A stretch of DNA of 58,859 nt from Bacillus sp. sid0103 (GCF_019219025.1 NZ_JAHUWN010000037.1:1-58859); one strand, 5' to 3'. Positions 1 to 10,243 are shown, counted from the first letter of the stretch. Numbers and translations are program-made. The notes: generated by a model not told the origin, from the letters alone.

Positions 1-426
1 GCCGCAATCAATTATAGGGAGCCGGATTTTGAGAAACAGATTGAGGCTGCATGCCCAAACGGTGTTGATGTCTATTTCGACAATGTAGGTGGTACGGTAT
101 CCGACACGATTATGAAACTTATTAATCACGGAGCCAGAATTCCGATTTGTGGTCAAATCGCAACGTATAATGGAGCTAAGACTGATATTGGTCCACGTGT
201 GCAAATTAAACTTTTGACTACTAGCTCATTGATGCAGGGATTTGTCTTCAGTAACTATGCATCACGTTTTGCAGAAGGTGCCGAGATTATGGCTAAATGG
301 GTTTCAGCCGGAAAAATCAAATATCAAGAGACGATTGTTGAGGGGTTTGAAAATACAGTATCTGCTTTTTTCCAGTTATTCACTGGTGGAAATACAGGTA
401 AGTTATTGGTAAAGGTATCTGAATAA
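1..426 (+). CDS. MDR-family NAD(P)H-dependent oxidoreductase, C-terminal part (5' end outside window)
   Basis: The reading frame is open from base 1 and ends at a TAA at 424-426, so only about 141 C-terminal residues are visible. The segment GVDVYFDNVGG is typical of the NADP-binding half of the zinc-independent medium-chain dehydrogenases of the leukotriene B4 dehydrogenase/YfmJ/curcumin reductase group, which reduce activated C=C bonds of enones using NADPH. The Met at 112 is internal, because the family domain clearly begins upstream. The role in electrophile (enone/quinone) reduction is inferred from the family and fits the stress genes further along. A strong terminator follows at 577-615. 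Confidence 0.8.
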   Translation, partial: AAINYREPDFEKQIEAACPNGVDVYFDNVGGTVSDTIMKLINHGARIPICGQIATYNGAKTDIGPRVQIKLLTTSSLMQGFVFSNYASRFAEGAEIMAKWVSAGKIKYQETIVEGFENTVSAFFQLFTGGNTGKLLVKVSE

Positions 427-576
427 GAGGGTTAATGCAAATGTGCATCTTTAGGCAGTTGTTCCCGATCCGATGAAAAATCTTCACGCGAAGTAAGTTC
501 GGGAACACCGCAGTAATGATTACTTTTGGACGAAAGGTACCTTTTTTTTGGTCTTACCCCTGTCAAATATCGCAAT

Positions 577-615
577 AAAAAGGAGCTTCAACGTGATGCG
601 AAGCTCCCTTTTTGC
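577..615 (+). terminator. Rho-independent terminator after the MDR oxidoreductase
   Basis: AAGGAGCTTC and GAAGCTCCCTT form a stem around a loop at about 590-599, preceded by A residues and followed by a T run. It could act in both directions, but it sits 150 bases after the oxidoreductase stop. Confidence 0.75.
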
Positions 616-1148
616 ATATGAAACTTACCACTTTTTATTTTTAATCACTTTTCTTGTACCTATTAATAAACGTATTAATATATAGATTAATACAACGACT
701 CGATCGTGGTTTATTATTAACTCTTTTCCATTAGAATAAATATATTTAACATAAAAAAAAATATTGAGTATAATCTAAATACTGATCGTAGTGATTGTTT
801 AATTCGTAAATCTTATTAACGTCAGTATACCAAACAGCAATAAAATAACTTACAACAAACAATAGATTTAATAATACTATTTTTTTATTCAACTTTTACT
901 ATCTATTTAATCATATATCAATAAATTTTATCAGAAAATTACTTCTATTCTCCCAGGAAAACATTCCCATTTATTTTAGCAAACTTATTCAACACCCTCA
1001 GTTTGATACGATTATCTCTCGAATGCTCACTTATTCGCAGGATTTCATATCCCTTGTATTTGGATTTACGTATAATTGATATGAGTTCAGATCATTTTGG
1101 CTTCGTGAAGGCATAGTTAAATAAAGGAGTCAGCTACCACTCCACATT
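616..1148. other. Intergenic stretch, no gene seen
   Basis: A+T-rich sequence without a supportable ORF or RNA. Its right part (about 950-1148) continues in the transposase reading direction and is probably degraded IS110 sequence, with stops in every frame. Confidence 0.4.
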
Positions 1149-2225
1149 TTAGTAGAGGAATCGCCGTAGCCGAGATCTTCCACGCTTTGAAATGACAATC
1201 TGACCTTTCCATTTTCCTGAACTTGCTTCAGCTAGATGCAATCCTGCATGGCGTAATAGAGAGTTTCCGTGAGAGAATCCGCTTAAGTCTCCTGACTCAC
1301 CTAGTATCCCAGCTAATGAAATTTCACTTATTCCCATAATCATAAGTAGTTTTTTCGCGAATGGTATTTTGTTGAGGACATCTTTAACTTGTTGTTCAAC
1401 TCTTTAGAGTTGTTTTACAGCGAGGTCATATTCCTCTAATAATTGTTCTAAATGGAATTTATAAGTATCAAGGGCTTGTCCGGTTCCAATAGAGGCTTTT
1501 GCTAGATTGATGAGTAATTGGCCCTTCTTGGGTCCTGGTTGTCGTTTCATTATAGACTTCCAACCCCTCTGGACATCTAGTGACTCCATTGAAGATATTT
1601 CATCTGGAGTTGGAAATAAACGAAGGGTTGCGATGGCTCCTTTGCACGAAACATTTTTAAACACTTGTCTCAGCTCTGGAAAGACAACATCTACCCATCG
1701 ATTTATTTGATTAATAGACATTACGAGACGTTTTACAATCACATCACGATTAGACATTAGAACTCTAAGTTTCTCAAATGATTCTGATGATGGGCGAATG
1801 AAGGAATAGTAGCCGTTTTTGACCATATCCGCGATAACGAGCGCATCCTTTTTATCACTCTTAGATTGGGTATTATCACGATTCTCTTTATTCCTTTTTA
1901 CTAAGTGGGGATTGACTGTTACTACCTCAATGTTTTGGTTATATAACCATTTGGATAGGTAAATCCAATAATGGCCTGTAGGCTCCATACCAACTATTGT
2001 TGAATCTAATTTTTTTAGTTTTTGTAAGTTTTGAATCCAACTTACTAGTTTTACGAACCCCTCTTCATTATTTTCAAATGAAAGAGGATCTCCAACTACA
2101 ATTCCACGGAACTTAACAGCTTGAGCAACGTGTAGTTGTTGAGCGATATCCACACCAACAATAAGATGTGTATCGGAAATTCTTTCTATTAGTTGATTTT
2201 GTTTGTCTTGCATTTTAAAATTCAT
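1149..2225 (-). pseudogene. IS110-family transposase, inactivated
   Basis: The N-terminal part (HLIVGVDIAQQLHVAQ, then VGMEPTGHYWIYLSKWL and KSDKKDALVIADMVK) is the DEDD/RuvC-like domain of IS110 transposases. The C-terminal part (GISEISLAGILGESGDLSGF, LLRHAGLHLAEA) is the Transposase_20 domain. The two pieces lie in one frame separated by an in-frame TAA at 1404-1406. A second premature stop at 1149 removes the usual C-terminal tail, and further stops follow downstream. The start has a strong AAGGAGG upstream. It is unlike the two IS110 copies at 50.9-53.7 kb, so it is a separate element. Element ends were not identified. Confidence 0.8.
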
Positions 2226-2887
2226 AGTAGGGCTTCCTCCTTAAGACTCTGAGTTTAGATTGGTCTCTATACTCGTATCTTACTGAGGGACTTTATTTTT
2301 TTCAAACCTGATATTTAACGATCTACAGGAATGCTATACTCCTTCTGTTGAGTAAGCTTAGGTAATTTTTATGATTTAATATCAAAATGTTAGTGAAATT
2401 GACTGATCATTTGACACGTTAATTGACAACTATTTTTTAGAGTACAACAACAATTGTCCTATAAAATAATTACATCCTTTAGGTTGTCAATTCTCTATAA
2501 AAAGTTAAAAAAGCCTTTATATAAAAAGAAAAATGGCATAGTCAGTTCTTATGCCATTTCATGTGTCAATTTATCGTTTTGCACCCCCAAACGGAACCCT
2601 TTAATAGAAAAAGGATAGGTTTTTTTGTATATTTTCTGCCGTTTTTCTATTCCCCTTCTTCCAACCTTCTATAGGATCAAATAAATCCAAAATTGATTCA
2701 ATCCCTCCTTCTACTCTTTATTGATAACTAAAATGAATCATTATCATAACGAGGATGTCATTTACCCAAAAAAAATATCGCCATATAATTACCTTAGCAT
2801 TTTAAATAGTCTTAATTATACCAATGTTATTAATAATTTAATTTTGCTATCCATAAATGCAATTCATATTAGAGGTGATTACATAAA
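2226..2887. other. Intergenic region between IS110 remnant and protease gene
   Basis: The part next to the transposase start (2226 to about 2400) is presumably the non-coding end of that IS. A hairpin (AAATGGCATA with TATGCCATTT, 2531-2559) without a clear T run may be a weak terminator. The remainder is A+T-rich and probably holds the promoter of the protease gene. No ORF is supportable. Confidence 0.4.
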
Positions 2888-5800
2888 ATGAAAAAAAGAA
2901 ATCAGTGGTTTAATGGGAGGACCGCAACCTGTATTGTCGCTTCTGCCCTAGTATTCTCCAGTGCGAGATTTGCATTTGATGCTCCCATTGGTTTGGCACA
3001 GGGAATCGATTCGGATAATGCGATGACACGTGTTGTGGTCGAAATGGACGGCGCACCCGCCATTCAAACACTGCCGAAGTCAGTAAGGATAGGGGCCGCT
3101 TCCAAATCAGCAGTAAGTAAGATGAAAGAACGTACTGAGAGTATAAAACTGGCACACGGGAAAGTATTACAAACAATAAATGAAAAAGGGATTCCATTCA
3201 AAGAGTCTAACGAATATACATTTACCTTTAACGGTATTTCAATGAAAGTCCCCAAAAACAAACTTGATGAACTGCGTTCAATTCCCGGCGTAAAAGCGGT
3301 GTATCCGGATCAGGAATATCACACAGACTTGGCCGAAAGCGTTCCTTTGATTGGTGCTCCTGACGTTTGGTCCATGCACGACCAAGAAAATCAAGGAGTG
3401 ACCGGGAAAGGAGTGACGGTCGCTGTGATTGACACGGGCGTGGACTATAATCACCCTGACCTTGGCGGGGCGATCGGACCAGGGCACAAAGTACTCGGGG
3501 GGTATGATTTTGTCAATCATGATAACGACCCAATGGACGACTACGGCCATGGAACCCATGTTGCCGGAATCATTGGGGCTCATGGTAAAGTGACCGGGGT
3601 GGCACCTGACGCTTCGATAACAGCCTATAAAGTCATGGACAATAACGGATCAGGAGATACATCCGATATCCTTGCCGGAATAGAAGCCTCTATTTCTCCA
3701 GACAATCCATACCCGGCAGATGTCATTAATATGAGCCTTAGTGGTCCAGGAGATGGCAGTGATCCCATCTCCCAAGCCGCCCAAAATGCGGTTGAAGCCG
3801 GTGTAGTTGTTGTAGCGGCAGCCGGGAATTCAGGCCCTGGATATGGAACAATTGGTGCTCCTGCTATGGCAGAGGGAGTACTTGCTGTCGGCGCAAGTAC
3901 AAGTGGTATCAAAGTGCCTGTCGCGAAGATGGTTGCCCCGGTTGAAGAGAATTTGTCCGTTACCCGCCTTGGGTTTACAGCAAACCCTCCTGAAGCAGCC
4001 ACCACCCGCGAGCTGGTAGATGTTGGAGAAGGTGGACTGGAAAACTACGAGGGAGTAGATGTAAAAGGAAAGATTGCCCTAATTCAATTGCCTCAAGGTG
4101 CAAGTGTACAGCAAGCTTTTTCAGAAGCGGTTACAGCTCAAGAAAAAGGGGCCGATGCTGCGCTCTTTTACCTGCCTGACCAACCTGGCCCTGTTTTTAA
4201 ATTAGGAGATACTATACCATCACAATATACATCCAATTCATCTGAAAAGTTACAAGCTCAAGATCAATTCCAGACAGATTCATCCTGGGACGGTCGGTTG
4301 GATACGTTGGCCGCAATGCTAATTACCGGAACAAAAGCTGGGGAATTAAAGTCCTACTTGGCCAAGGGACCCGTTAAAATCACGATTGCGGGAAAAGACG
4401 CAACGGATCAAATTGCTAACTTTAGTTCACGTGGTAATTCCGACTTACGAGCAAAGCCTGATTTAGTCGCTCCGGGTGTTGAAATCAATTCGACCTACAT
4501 CAAGAAACAAGATGATGATTCCGGTTACACAAGAATGAGCGGGACAAGCATGGCCGCCCCTCATGTGGCAGGTGCAGCTGCCCTCATAAAACAACTCCAC
4601 CCTTCCTGGAAAGCTAGCGAGATTGCCAGTATTTTAAAAGAATCCGCGAAGCCGCTGGCATCATATGATGTGCTTACACAAGGGGCAGGAAGACTGGATG
4701 TAAAGGCTGCAGCGGAAACCAATGTTGTCGCCTCACCTAATGGCTTAAATTTTGGAATAGCTGATTTAAAAGATTCTGAGATTCATAGAAGCGCTTCATT
4801 ATCTTTGAACAATCATGGTGAAAAACCAGTTGATATGGATTTCACTGTAAAAGACGCTACAAAATCCGGGGCAGCCGTTACAGTGAATCCATCCCATATT
4901 CATATTGAACCAGGTCAGCAGGTCAATGTTGATGTGAATATCAACATGAATCGGCCGGATCAGGATATGGTTATTTCCGGATGGATAGAAGGAAATATCC
5001 AATCCGGAACAGAATCGCAGCATTTGCAGGAGCCATACCAGTTAACAGTACGGCATCTCCAAATTACTGCATCTCCCGATCCAGTAGCATCCACAGTGAA
5101 TGAAACGGAGGCCTTCATATACAGTCCGGTTGATTTGTCACAAGCTCCAAAAGTGACAGTTCGAACTCCAAGCGGAAAGACAACTCAAGTGACTTCTGTC
5201 TTAGATCATGATCATTGGTGGCGAGTGCCCGTTCAGACTAGCGAAGTGGGAATATATCAGATTGATGCTAGCTCTACAGTCAAAAATTCCTCTAGTGAGG
5301 AATCTACGATAATAGGCTCTGGTTATGTGGAAAAATTACCAGCCGATAAGGAACACTCTTCCTCCTGGAAAGCTGTTGGACCATACTCTAATGCAGGGCT
5401 GATGCATATTGATCCAAAAAATCCTAAGGTCATGACGGTATTATCTACACAGTCTCCTTCCATTTTCCGGACTGAGGATGGGGCAAAAACTTGGCATGAG
5501 TTTCGAAATTTTCCTGTTGCAGGAGGAGTGCCAACTGCAATCGTCGTTGATCCTACTAATGAAAAAAATATATATGTTCCTGTTAAGTCGAGGTATAATG
5601 ATCCAACGTATATAGGTAAGATATTCGCCAGCAAAGATGCTGGAATAACATGGAACACACTACCTTTTCCTAACATAGAAGTATCTGACTTAGTCATTGA
5701 TGAGAGCGGGCAGAAATTGGTTGCTATTTCCAGTAACGAAGTATTTGTCAGCTTGGACAAAGGAATGAACTGGGAAAAATTGTCTGGAAATTGGCCATAT

Positions 5801-7276
5801 CTTAATAAAGCACATCTTCTGAATAACGACCTATACCTTTCAGCAGGCTACAACGGTGTTTACGCTGTTAAAGATGTATTTTCAGGTTCAGCAACATCTG
5901 TGAAATTGTTTCAGCCGCGTTTTAGAGGGATACAAGATGTAGTAGGCAATCAGGATATACTTATTGCAAGTACTTATGGCGGTGGATTATATGCGTCCTA
6001 TAACCAAGGTAAAGATTGGAATGAAGTTACCCATAATCAAGTACCATTTCATGATGTATTTTGCGTTAAGATTCTCGATGGAGGTATTTATGTAGGAACT
6101 GGTTATGATGGAATTTGGGTAAGCCACGATTACGGAAAAACTTGGGAATCTTGGAAACAACCACTTCCAGGGTCTAGGTCCCTTGATATCGATTTTGCCT
6201 TAGGAGCAAAATCTTCCCCTAACGGGAATCGCCCAGTTTATGTTTCTTCAGATCAGGCAGGAATATATGAAACACAGGATAAAGGTGAAACATATAAACG
6301 GGTCGGTATTCCTGGAGCAACGGTTTACGACTTGGCTATTTCCCGTAACACCCAAGGGTACCAGTTACTTGCCGGAACTGATGCTAACACGTATCGGACA
6401 ATGTTACCAGATCAAAATAATGTTGCTTCCGCCACTCTCGAATGGGGAGCGGCTCAAGGTGAAGGAATGACAGGAGAACAAGTGTATCAGGTTGCAACGT
6501 CCCCAACAGAAGCAAATGTCGTCTACAAGACACGCTTTAGTGCGATTGGGACGATGAATGTGTACCGAAGCAAAGATGGAGGAGAAAACTGGGATTTGAA
6601 ATTTGAAGATTCCTCAGTCCCTCTTGCCCTACTGGTTCATCCAGCCAACCCGAATGAAATCGTGATCCCATATAATATCCCAGGCACCGACGTAAAAGGC
6701 GTGTGGGTCAGCCAAGATGGTGGGGATAATTGGAAAAATATGAAGCAAGAACACCAGTTTACAGCCATAGCCGGTGATCCCAAAGATCCTAACCGGATTT
6801 GGGCTGGCGGAAATGACGGGCTATTTCTGTCCCAAGACATGGGCCAATCATTCCAAAAAATTCAAAACGTTCCTGTAAGCAGTATTGCGATTAACTCACA
6901 CAATCCAGACCATTTAGTAGTGGGAGGAAACCATTTATATGTCAGTACAGATGGCGGGAAAACTTTAGAAAAAGCAAAGTATGCTGAATCTGAGCTCAAC
7001 ATTTATGTCAATGATATCATCGTTTCCCCTACTAATCCTAAGGTCGTCTATGCAGCAACTGGTGCCTTTTATCAAGGGGGACAAGGAGGTCTTCTTAAGG
7101 GAGGTCGCGGTGTGTTAATGAGTGTGGATGGCGGGGAAACATGGACGAATATATCCGATGGCCTTGATAACAAAAATGCAACTGCCCTTGAACTATCACC
7201 AGACGAAGAATATTTGTTTGTCGGCACACAGGGTGGCAGTGTCCATCGATTGAAAGTGTCTAATAATCATCGGTAA
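2888..7276 (+). CDS. Secreted S8 (subtilisin-like) protease with C-terminal Asp-box beta-propeller
   Basis: A 1462-residue exported serine protease. Domain order: signal peptide (about 1-39, KKR followed by a hydrophobic core); I9 propeptide (about 45-145); S8 catalytic domain with Asp182 (VAVIDTGVDYNHPDL), His221 (GHGTHVAG), oxyanion Asn314 (AAAGNSGPG) and Ser554 (SGTSMAAPHVAG); a PA-type insert between Asn and Ser (about 365-500); an all-beta segment; and from about residue 830 eleven Asp-box (SxDxGxxW) repeats such as SKDGGENW, SQDGGDNW and SVDGGETW, predicting a sialidase/Vps10-like propeller. The start is fixed by AGAGGTGAT nine bases before ATG. Most subtilases are 350-800 residues; the propeller probably binds substrate or surface. 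It is transcribed alone with its own terminator. Catalytic assignment is firm; the propeller role is inferred. Confidence 0.93.
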   Translation: MKKRNQWFNGRTATCIVASALVFSSARFAFDAPIGLAQGIDSDNAMTRVVVEMDGAPAIQTLPKSVRIGAASKSAVSKMKERTESIKLAHGKVLQTINEKGIPFKESNEYTFTFNGISMKVPKNKLDELRSIPGVKAVYPDQEYHTDLAESVPLIGAPDVWSMHDQENQGVTGKGVTVAVIDTGVDYNHPDLGGAIGPGHKVLGGYDFVNHDNDPMDDYGHGTHVAGIIGAHGKVTGVAPDASITAYKVMDNNGSGDTSDILAGIEASISPDNPYPADVINMSLSGPGDGSDPISQAAQNAVEAGVVVVAAAGNSGPGYGTIGAPAMAEGVLAVGASTSGIKVPVAKMVAPVEENLSVTRLGFTANPPEAATTRELVDVGEGGLENYEGVDVKGKIALIQLPQGASVQQAFSEAVTAQEKGADAALFYLPDQPGPVFKLGDTIPSQYTSNSSEKLQAQDQFQTDSSWDGRLDTLAAMLITGTKAGELKSYLAKGPVKITIAGKDATDQIANFSSRGNSDLRAKPDLVAPGVEINSTYIKKQDDDSGYTRMSGTSMAAPHVAGAAALIKQLHPSWKASEIASILKESAKPLASYDVLTQGAGRLDVKAAAETNVVASPNGLNFGIADLKDSEIHRSASLSLNNHGEKPVDMDFTVKDATKSGAAVTVNPSHIHIEPGQQVNVDVNINMNRPDQDMVISGWIEGNIQSGTESQHLQEPYQLTVRHLQITASPDPVASTVNETEAFIYSPVDLSQAPKVTVRTPSGKTTQVTSVLDHDHWWRVPVQTSEVGIYQIDASSTVKNSSSEESTIIGSGYVEKLPADKEHSSSWKAVGPYSNAGLMHIDPKNPKVMTVLSTQSPSIFRTEDGAKTWHEFRNFPVAGGVPTAIVVDPTNEKNIYVPVKSRYNDPTYIGKIFASKDAGITWNTLPFPNIEVSDLVIDESGQKLVAISSNEVFVSLDKGMNWEKLSGNWPYLNKAHLLNNDLYLSAGYNGVYAVKDVFSGSATSVKLFQPRFRGIQDVVGNQDILIASTYGGGLYASYNQGKDWNEVTHNQVPFHDVFCVKILDGGIYVGTGYDGIWVSHDYGKTWESWKQPLPGSRSLDIDFALGAKSSPNGNRPVYVSSDQAGIYETQDKGETYKRVGIPGATVYDLAISRNTQGYQLLAGTDANTYRTMLPDQNNVASATLEWGAAQGEGMTGEQVYQVATSPTEANVVYKTRFSAIGTMNVYRSKDGGENWDLKFEDSSVPLALLVHPANPNEIVIPYNIPGTDVKGVWVSQDGGDNWKNMKQEHQFTAIAGDPKDPNRIWAGGNDGLFLSQDMGQSFQKIQNVPVSSIAINSHNPDHLVVGGNHLYVSTDGGKTLEKAKYAESELNIYVNDIIVSPTNPKVVYAATGAFYQGGQGGLLKGGRGVLMSVDGGETWTNISDGLDNKNATALELSPDEEYLFVGTQGGSVHRLKVSNNHR

Positions 7277-7305
7277 GATCACATAAACAGAAATCTTCTT
7301 ATTCC

Positions 7306-7342
7306 CTTCCCCATTCCGCTTCCTGGAATGGGGAAGTTTTTT
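7306..7342 (+). terminator. Terminator of the S8 protease gene
   Basis: Perfect 12-bp stem (CTTCCCCATTCC with GGAATGGGGAAG), a 7-base loop, then six T residues. Confidence 0.9.
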
Positions 7343-7368
7343 ATGTAAGCCGTTTTAATTGGTACTTT

Positions 7369-8295
7369 TTAAGAAGTAATTAAAATATTTTCATTATACA
7401 CTCTCTCATTCAGTTTTGTCTTTTCCACATAAGCAACCAACAAGTCTATAAAACATCTTGCAGCATGTCCAATATACTTTTCTTTATGATGTACAATGGC
7501 AATTTCCTTACAAATAGCTGGGTTTTCGATTTTAATAACCTTTAGGGTTCCATCATTCTCCGAATCGAGAAGTGTTCTGGGACGAATGGTTGCTCCAATA
7601 CCTGCTTTCACTAAACTCAATATAGATTTTACCTCAGTCAATTCTATGATTGGCTGTATGGCAAATCCCACAGAGGCGAAGGCAAAATCAATTAATTTTC
7701 GGCACTTGTGGTTTATAGGAAATAATATTAGTGACAGGTCCTTAATCTCTTCTAACTTCACTTTATCCCTATTTGCCAATGGATGGTCATATGGAACGGC
7801 CAAATAATTTTCTACAATATATAAAGGGATATTCGTTAACTGTTCATTCTCTATAGGCATGAGTGTCAATGCTATGTCAATTTCATTTCGAATAACCTTT
7901 TCTTCAATATTATCTGACATTAAGATCTTTGTTTGCACTTGGGGCCACTTGTGATGAAGTTCTAAGAAAACGACGGATGCAAGCTGACTTAACTCTTCCG
8001 ACATTGCCCCAATGATAAGTTTTCCTTTTTTTACTTTTTGAAGTTCTTCTAATTGTTCATATACACTTTTTATATTGGAGAATATTTTCCCAGATTGTTC
8101 CAGGAGAATTCCACCAGCTTCTGTGATGGCGATTTTTTTTCCTAAACGATCAAATAAACGGACTCCTAATTTATCTTCAAGCGTTCTCATTTGACGGCTC
8201 AAAGCAGGTTGTGAAATTCCTAATTTTTCTGCTGCCCTAGTGAAATGTAATTCCTCACATATAGCCATAAAGTATTCCAATTCCCTTAATTCCAT
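7369..8295 (-). CDS. LysR-family transcriptional regulator
   Basis: About 308 residues. The N-terminus (MELRELEYFMAICEELHF, then RAAEKLGISQPALSRQMRTL) is the canonical LysR winged helix-turn-helix, followed by a periplasmic-binding-protein-like effector domain with the usual AVPYDHPLA segment. A longer start (8313) adds six residues, but AGAAGGGG lies just before the ATG at 8295, so I choose that one. It is convergent with the protease gene and reads in the same direction as the two hydrolase genes beyond it. Effector and targets cannot be read from sequence. Confidence 0.88.
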   Translation of the reverse strand: MELRELEYFMAICEELHFTRAAEKLGISQPALSRQMRTLEDKLGVRLFDRLGKKIAITEAGGILLEQSGKIFSNIKSVYEQLEELQKVKKGKLIIGAMSEELSQLASVVFLELHHKWPQVQTKILMSDNIEEKVIRNEIDIALTLMPIENEQLTNIPLYIVENYLAVPYDHPLANRDKVKLEEIKDLSLILFPINHKCRKLIDFAFASVGFAIQPIIELTEVKSILSLVKAGIGATIRPRTLLDSENDGTLKVIKIENPAICKEIAIVHHKEKYIGHAARCFIDLLVAYVEKTKLNERVYNENILITS

Positions 8296-8522
8296 AATTC
8301 CCCTTCTCTCCATCGTCTGATGGTAAAATTCAAATAAGCAAAAGGCAACGTTTTCAAATCATTGTCTTTATTTTCTTATTATTTATTGTAGAACACTAGG
8401 TATATAACCTCAATGAAATTATATTACGCAAATTTATCCAATACTTATCTAGAATTGAAACCCTTGTTAATTGGGCGATTTATTGTACCCTTTGGAAAAT
8501 ACCTCTCCAATGAATGGTAAAA

Positions 8523-8547
8523 CCTCCCTATCATTGATAGGAAGGTA
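8523..8547 (-). terminator. Weak terminator after the first secreted hydrolase gene
   Basis: ACCTTCCTATC and the near-complement GATAGGGAGGT (minus strand) make a short hairpin followed by a few T residues, 15 bases after the stop of the gene ending at 8561. Confidence 0.5.
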
Positions 8548-8560
8548 ATTTTCATTTTAA

Positions 8561-9337
8561 TTATTTGCCTTCACCAGTGTTGAACATTTCTTTTGCATAT
8601 TGGATACCTAAACCATATGCACCACCGTGTTCTTCAGCAATAGATAGTACTTGATCATAAGTAGCTTGATTTGCCCAGTCACGTTGTAATTCCAGCATAT
8701 ATTGCATCCATGTGATTGGTGTAGCACCTGCTTGTACCATACGTTCAATCGCCATATTGTGGGCTTGATCGGTAACACCGCCTGAAGCGTCCGTTACCAC
8801 GTAAACTTCATAACCATCATTAAGTGCTTCTAAAACTGGCATCACGACACAAACTTCAGTCCAAAGACCGGCAACGACGATTTTTTTCTTTCCAGTATCT
8901 TTAATGGCTTGGACCACGTTTTTATCATCCCAAGCATTCATGGATGTACGATCATAAATTTTTTGATCTGGGAAGACTTTTTTAATCTCTGGGAAGATTG
9001 AACCACTGAAAGACTTAGAAGCGACTGTTGTTAATACAGTTGGTACCTTAAACGTCTTAGCTGCTTCAGCCAATCCTGCTACATTATTACGTAGTGTTGC
9101 CACATCGATTGACTTAGTCCCAAAAGCCATCTGAGGCTGGTGGTCAATCATTAATAACATATGATTGGTTGGTGTTAATAATTTAGAAGTAGATTGGTCA
9201 TCTACCTTTACTGGTTGATTTTCATTTGTTGATGCTTTTGTCACTGAACTATGTGTTAATTCTACTGCCCCTACTGCACCTAAGGCCACAGTTAAAGCCA
9301 TTCCTACTGCTGCTAATTTTTTAATTACGGATTTCAT
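8561..9337 (-). CDS. Secreted isochorismatase-family cysteine hydrolase (copy 1)
   Basis: 258 residues. An N-terminal signal peptide (KKLAAVGMALTVALGAVGAV, cleavage likely near TKAS) is unusual for this normally cytosolic fold. The isochorismatase/YcaC-like domain spans about 50-235, with the family Asp in LLMIDHQPQMAF and nucleophile Cys in GLWTEVCVVMPV. It is almost identical to the next gene (9467-10243), so this is a recent tandem duplication. YcaC-type enzymes hydrolyse small amides or esters; the substrate is unknown. A degenerate MhqR-type palindrome lies about 95 bases upstream (9431-9446), matching the position of a stronger one before copy 2. Confidence 0.9.
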   Translation of the reverse strand: MKSVIKKLAAVGMALTVALGAVGAVELTHSSVTKASTNENQPVKVDDQSTSKLLTPTNHMLLMIDHQPQMAFGTKSIDVATLRNNVAGLAEAAKTFKVPTVLTTVASKSFSGSIFPEIKKVFPDQKIYDRTSMNAWDDKNVVQAIKDTGKKKIVVAGLWTEVCVVMPVLEALNDGYEVYVVTDASGGVTDQAHNMAIERMVQAGATPITWMQYMLELQRDWANQATYDQVLSIAEEHGGAYGLGIQYAKEMFNTGEGK

Positions 9338-9430
9338 CTTCTGAACCTCTTCCTTTATATATTTATATATTTGTAGTAATTTTTCAAAACACGTTTAATC
9401 TAAGGCCCACAAACTATTTCGAATTCATTT

Positions 9431-9446
9431 ATCTCTATTTGAAGAT
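9431..9446. promoter_or_regulatory. Degenerate MhqR-type operator upstream of hydrolase copy 1
   Basis: ATCTCTATTTGAAGAT matches 12 of 16 positions of the palindrome ATCTCGAATTCGAGAT. It sits where copy 2 has a near-perfect site, so it probably descends from the same duplicated operator. Confidence 0.4.
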
Positions 9447-9466
9447 ATTTGGGTAAAATGAAGTAA

Positions 9467-10243
9467 TTATTTGCCTTCACCAGTGTCGAACATTTCTTTT
9501 GCGTATTGGATACCTAAACCATATGCACCACCGTGTTCTTTAGCAATGGATAGTACTTGATCATAAGTTGCTTGATTTGCCCAGTCACGTTGTAATTCCA
9601 GCATATATTGCATCCATGTGATTGGTGTAGCACCAGCTTGAACCATACGTTCAACTGCCATATTGTGGGCTTGATCGGTAACACCGCCTGAAGCGTCCGT
9701 TACCACGTAAACTTCATAACCATCATTGAGTGCTTCTAAAACTGGCATCACGACACAAACTTCAGTCCAAAGACCAGCAACAACGATTTTTTTCTTTCCA
9801 GTATCTTTAATGGCTTGGACCACGTTTTTATCATCCCAAGCATTCATAGATGTACGATCATAAATTTTTTGATCTGGGAACACTTTTTTAATCTCCGGGA
9901 AGATTGAACCACTGAAAGACTTAGAAGCGACTGTTGTTAGTACAGTTGGTACCTTAAACGTCTTAGCTGCTTCAGCCAATCCTGCTACATTATTACGTAG
10001 TGTTGCCACATCGATTGACTTAGTCCCAAAAGCCATCTGAGGCTGGTGGTCAATCATTAATAACATATGATTGGTTGGTGTTAATAATTTTGAAGTAGAT
10101 TGGTCATCTACCTTTATTGGTTGATTTTCATTTGTTGATGCTTTTGTCACTGAACTATGTGTTAATTCTACTGCCCCTACTGCTCCTACGGCAACTGATA
10201 AAGCCATTCCTACTGCTGCTAATTTTTTAAATAAAGATTTCAT
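9467..10243 (-). CDS. Secreted isochorismatase-family cysteine hydrolase (copy 2)
   Basis: 258 residues, differing from copy 1 at only about ten positions, mostly in the signal peptide (KKLAAVGMALSVAVGAVGAV). Same fold and residues: Asp in LLMIDHQPQ, Cys in WTEVCVVMPV, and C-terminus AKEMFDTGEGK. A cytosolic third paralogue is at 29.1-29.9 kb and a relic of another lies directly upstream (10365-10474). The strong MhqR-like palindrome at 10328-10343 suggests induction by quinones or other electrophiles. The biochemical role outside the cell is unknown. Confidence 0.9.
   Translation of the reverse strand: MKSLFKKLAAVGMALSVAVGAVGAVELTHSSVTKASTNENQPIKVDDQSTSKLLTPTNHMLLMIDHQPQMAFGTKSIDVATLRNNVAGLAEAAKTFKVPTVLTTVASKSFSGSIFPEIKKVFPDQKIYDRTSMNAWDDKNVVQAIKDTGKKKIVVAGLWTEVCVVMPVLEALNDGYEVYVVTDASGGVTDQAHNMAVERMVQAGATPITWMQYMLELQRDWANQATYDQVLSIAKEHGGAYGLGIQYAKEMFDTGEGK

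Noticed and set aside
2728..2750. AATGAATCATTATCATAA upstream of the S8 protease looks like a Fur box.
   Set aside because: It lacks two bases of the TGATAAT-N-ATTATCA core and sits 140 bases from the start; too weak to list as a site.
3278..4005. Long antisense ORFs within the S8 protease gene.
   Set aside because: Shadows of a long, codon-biased gene; the sense frame has all catalytic motifs.
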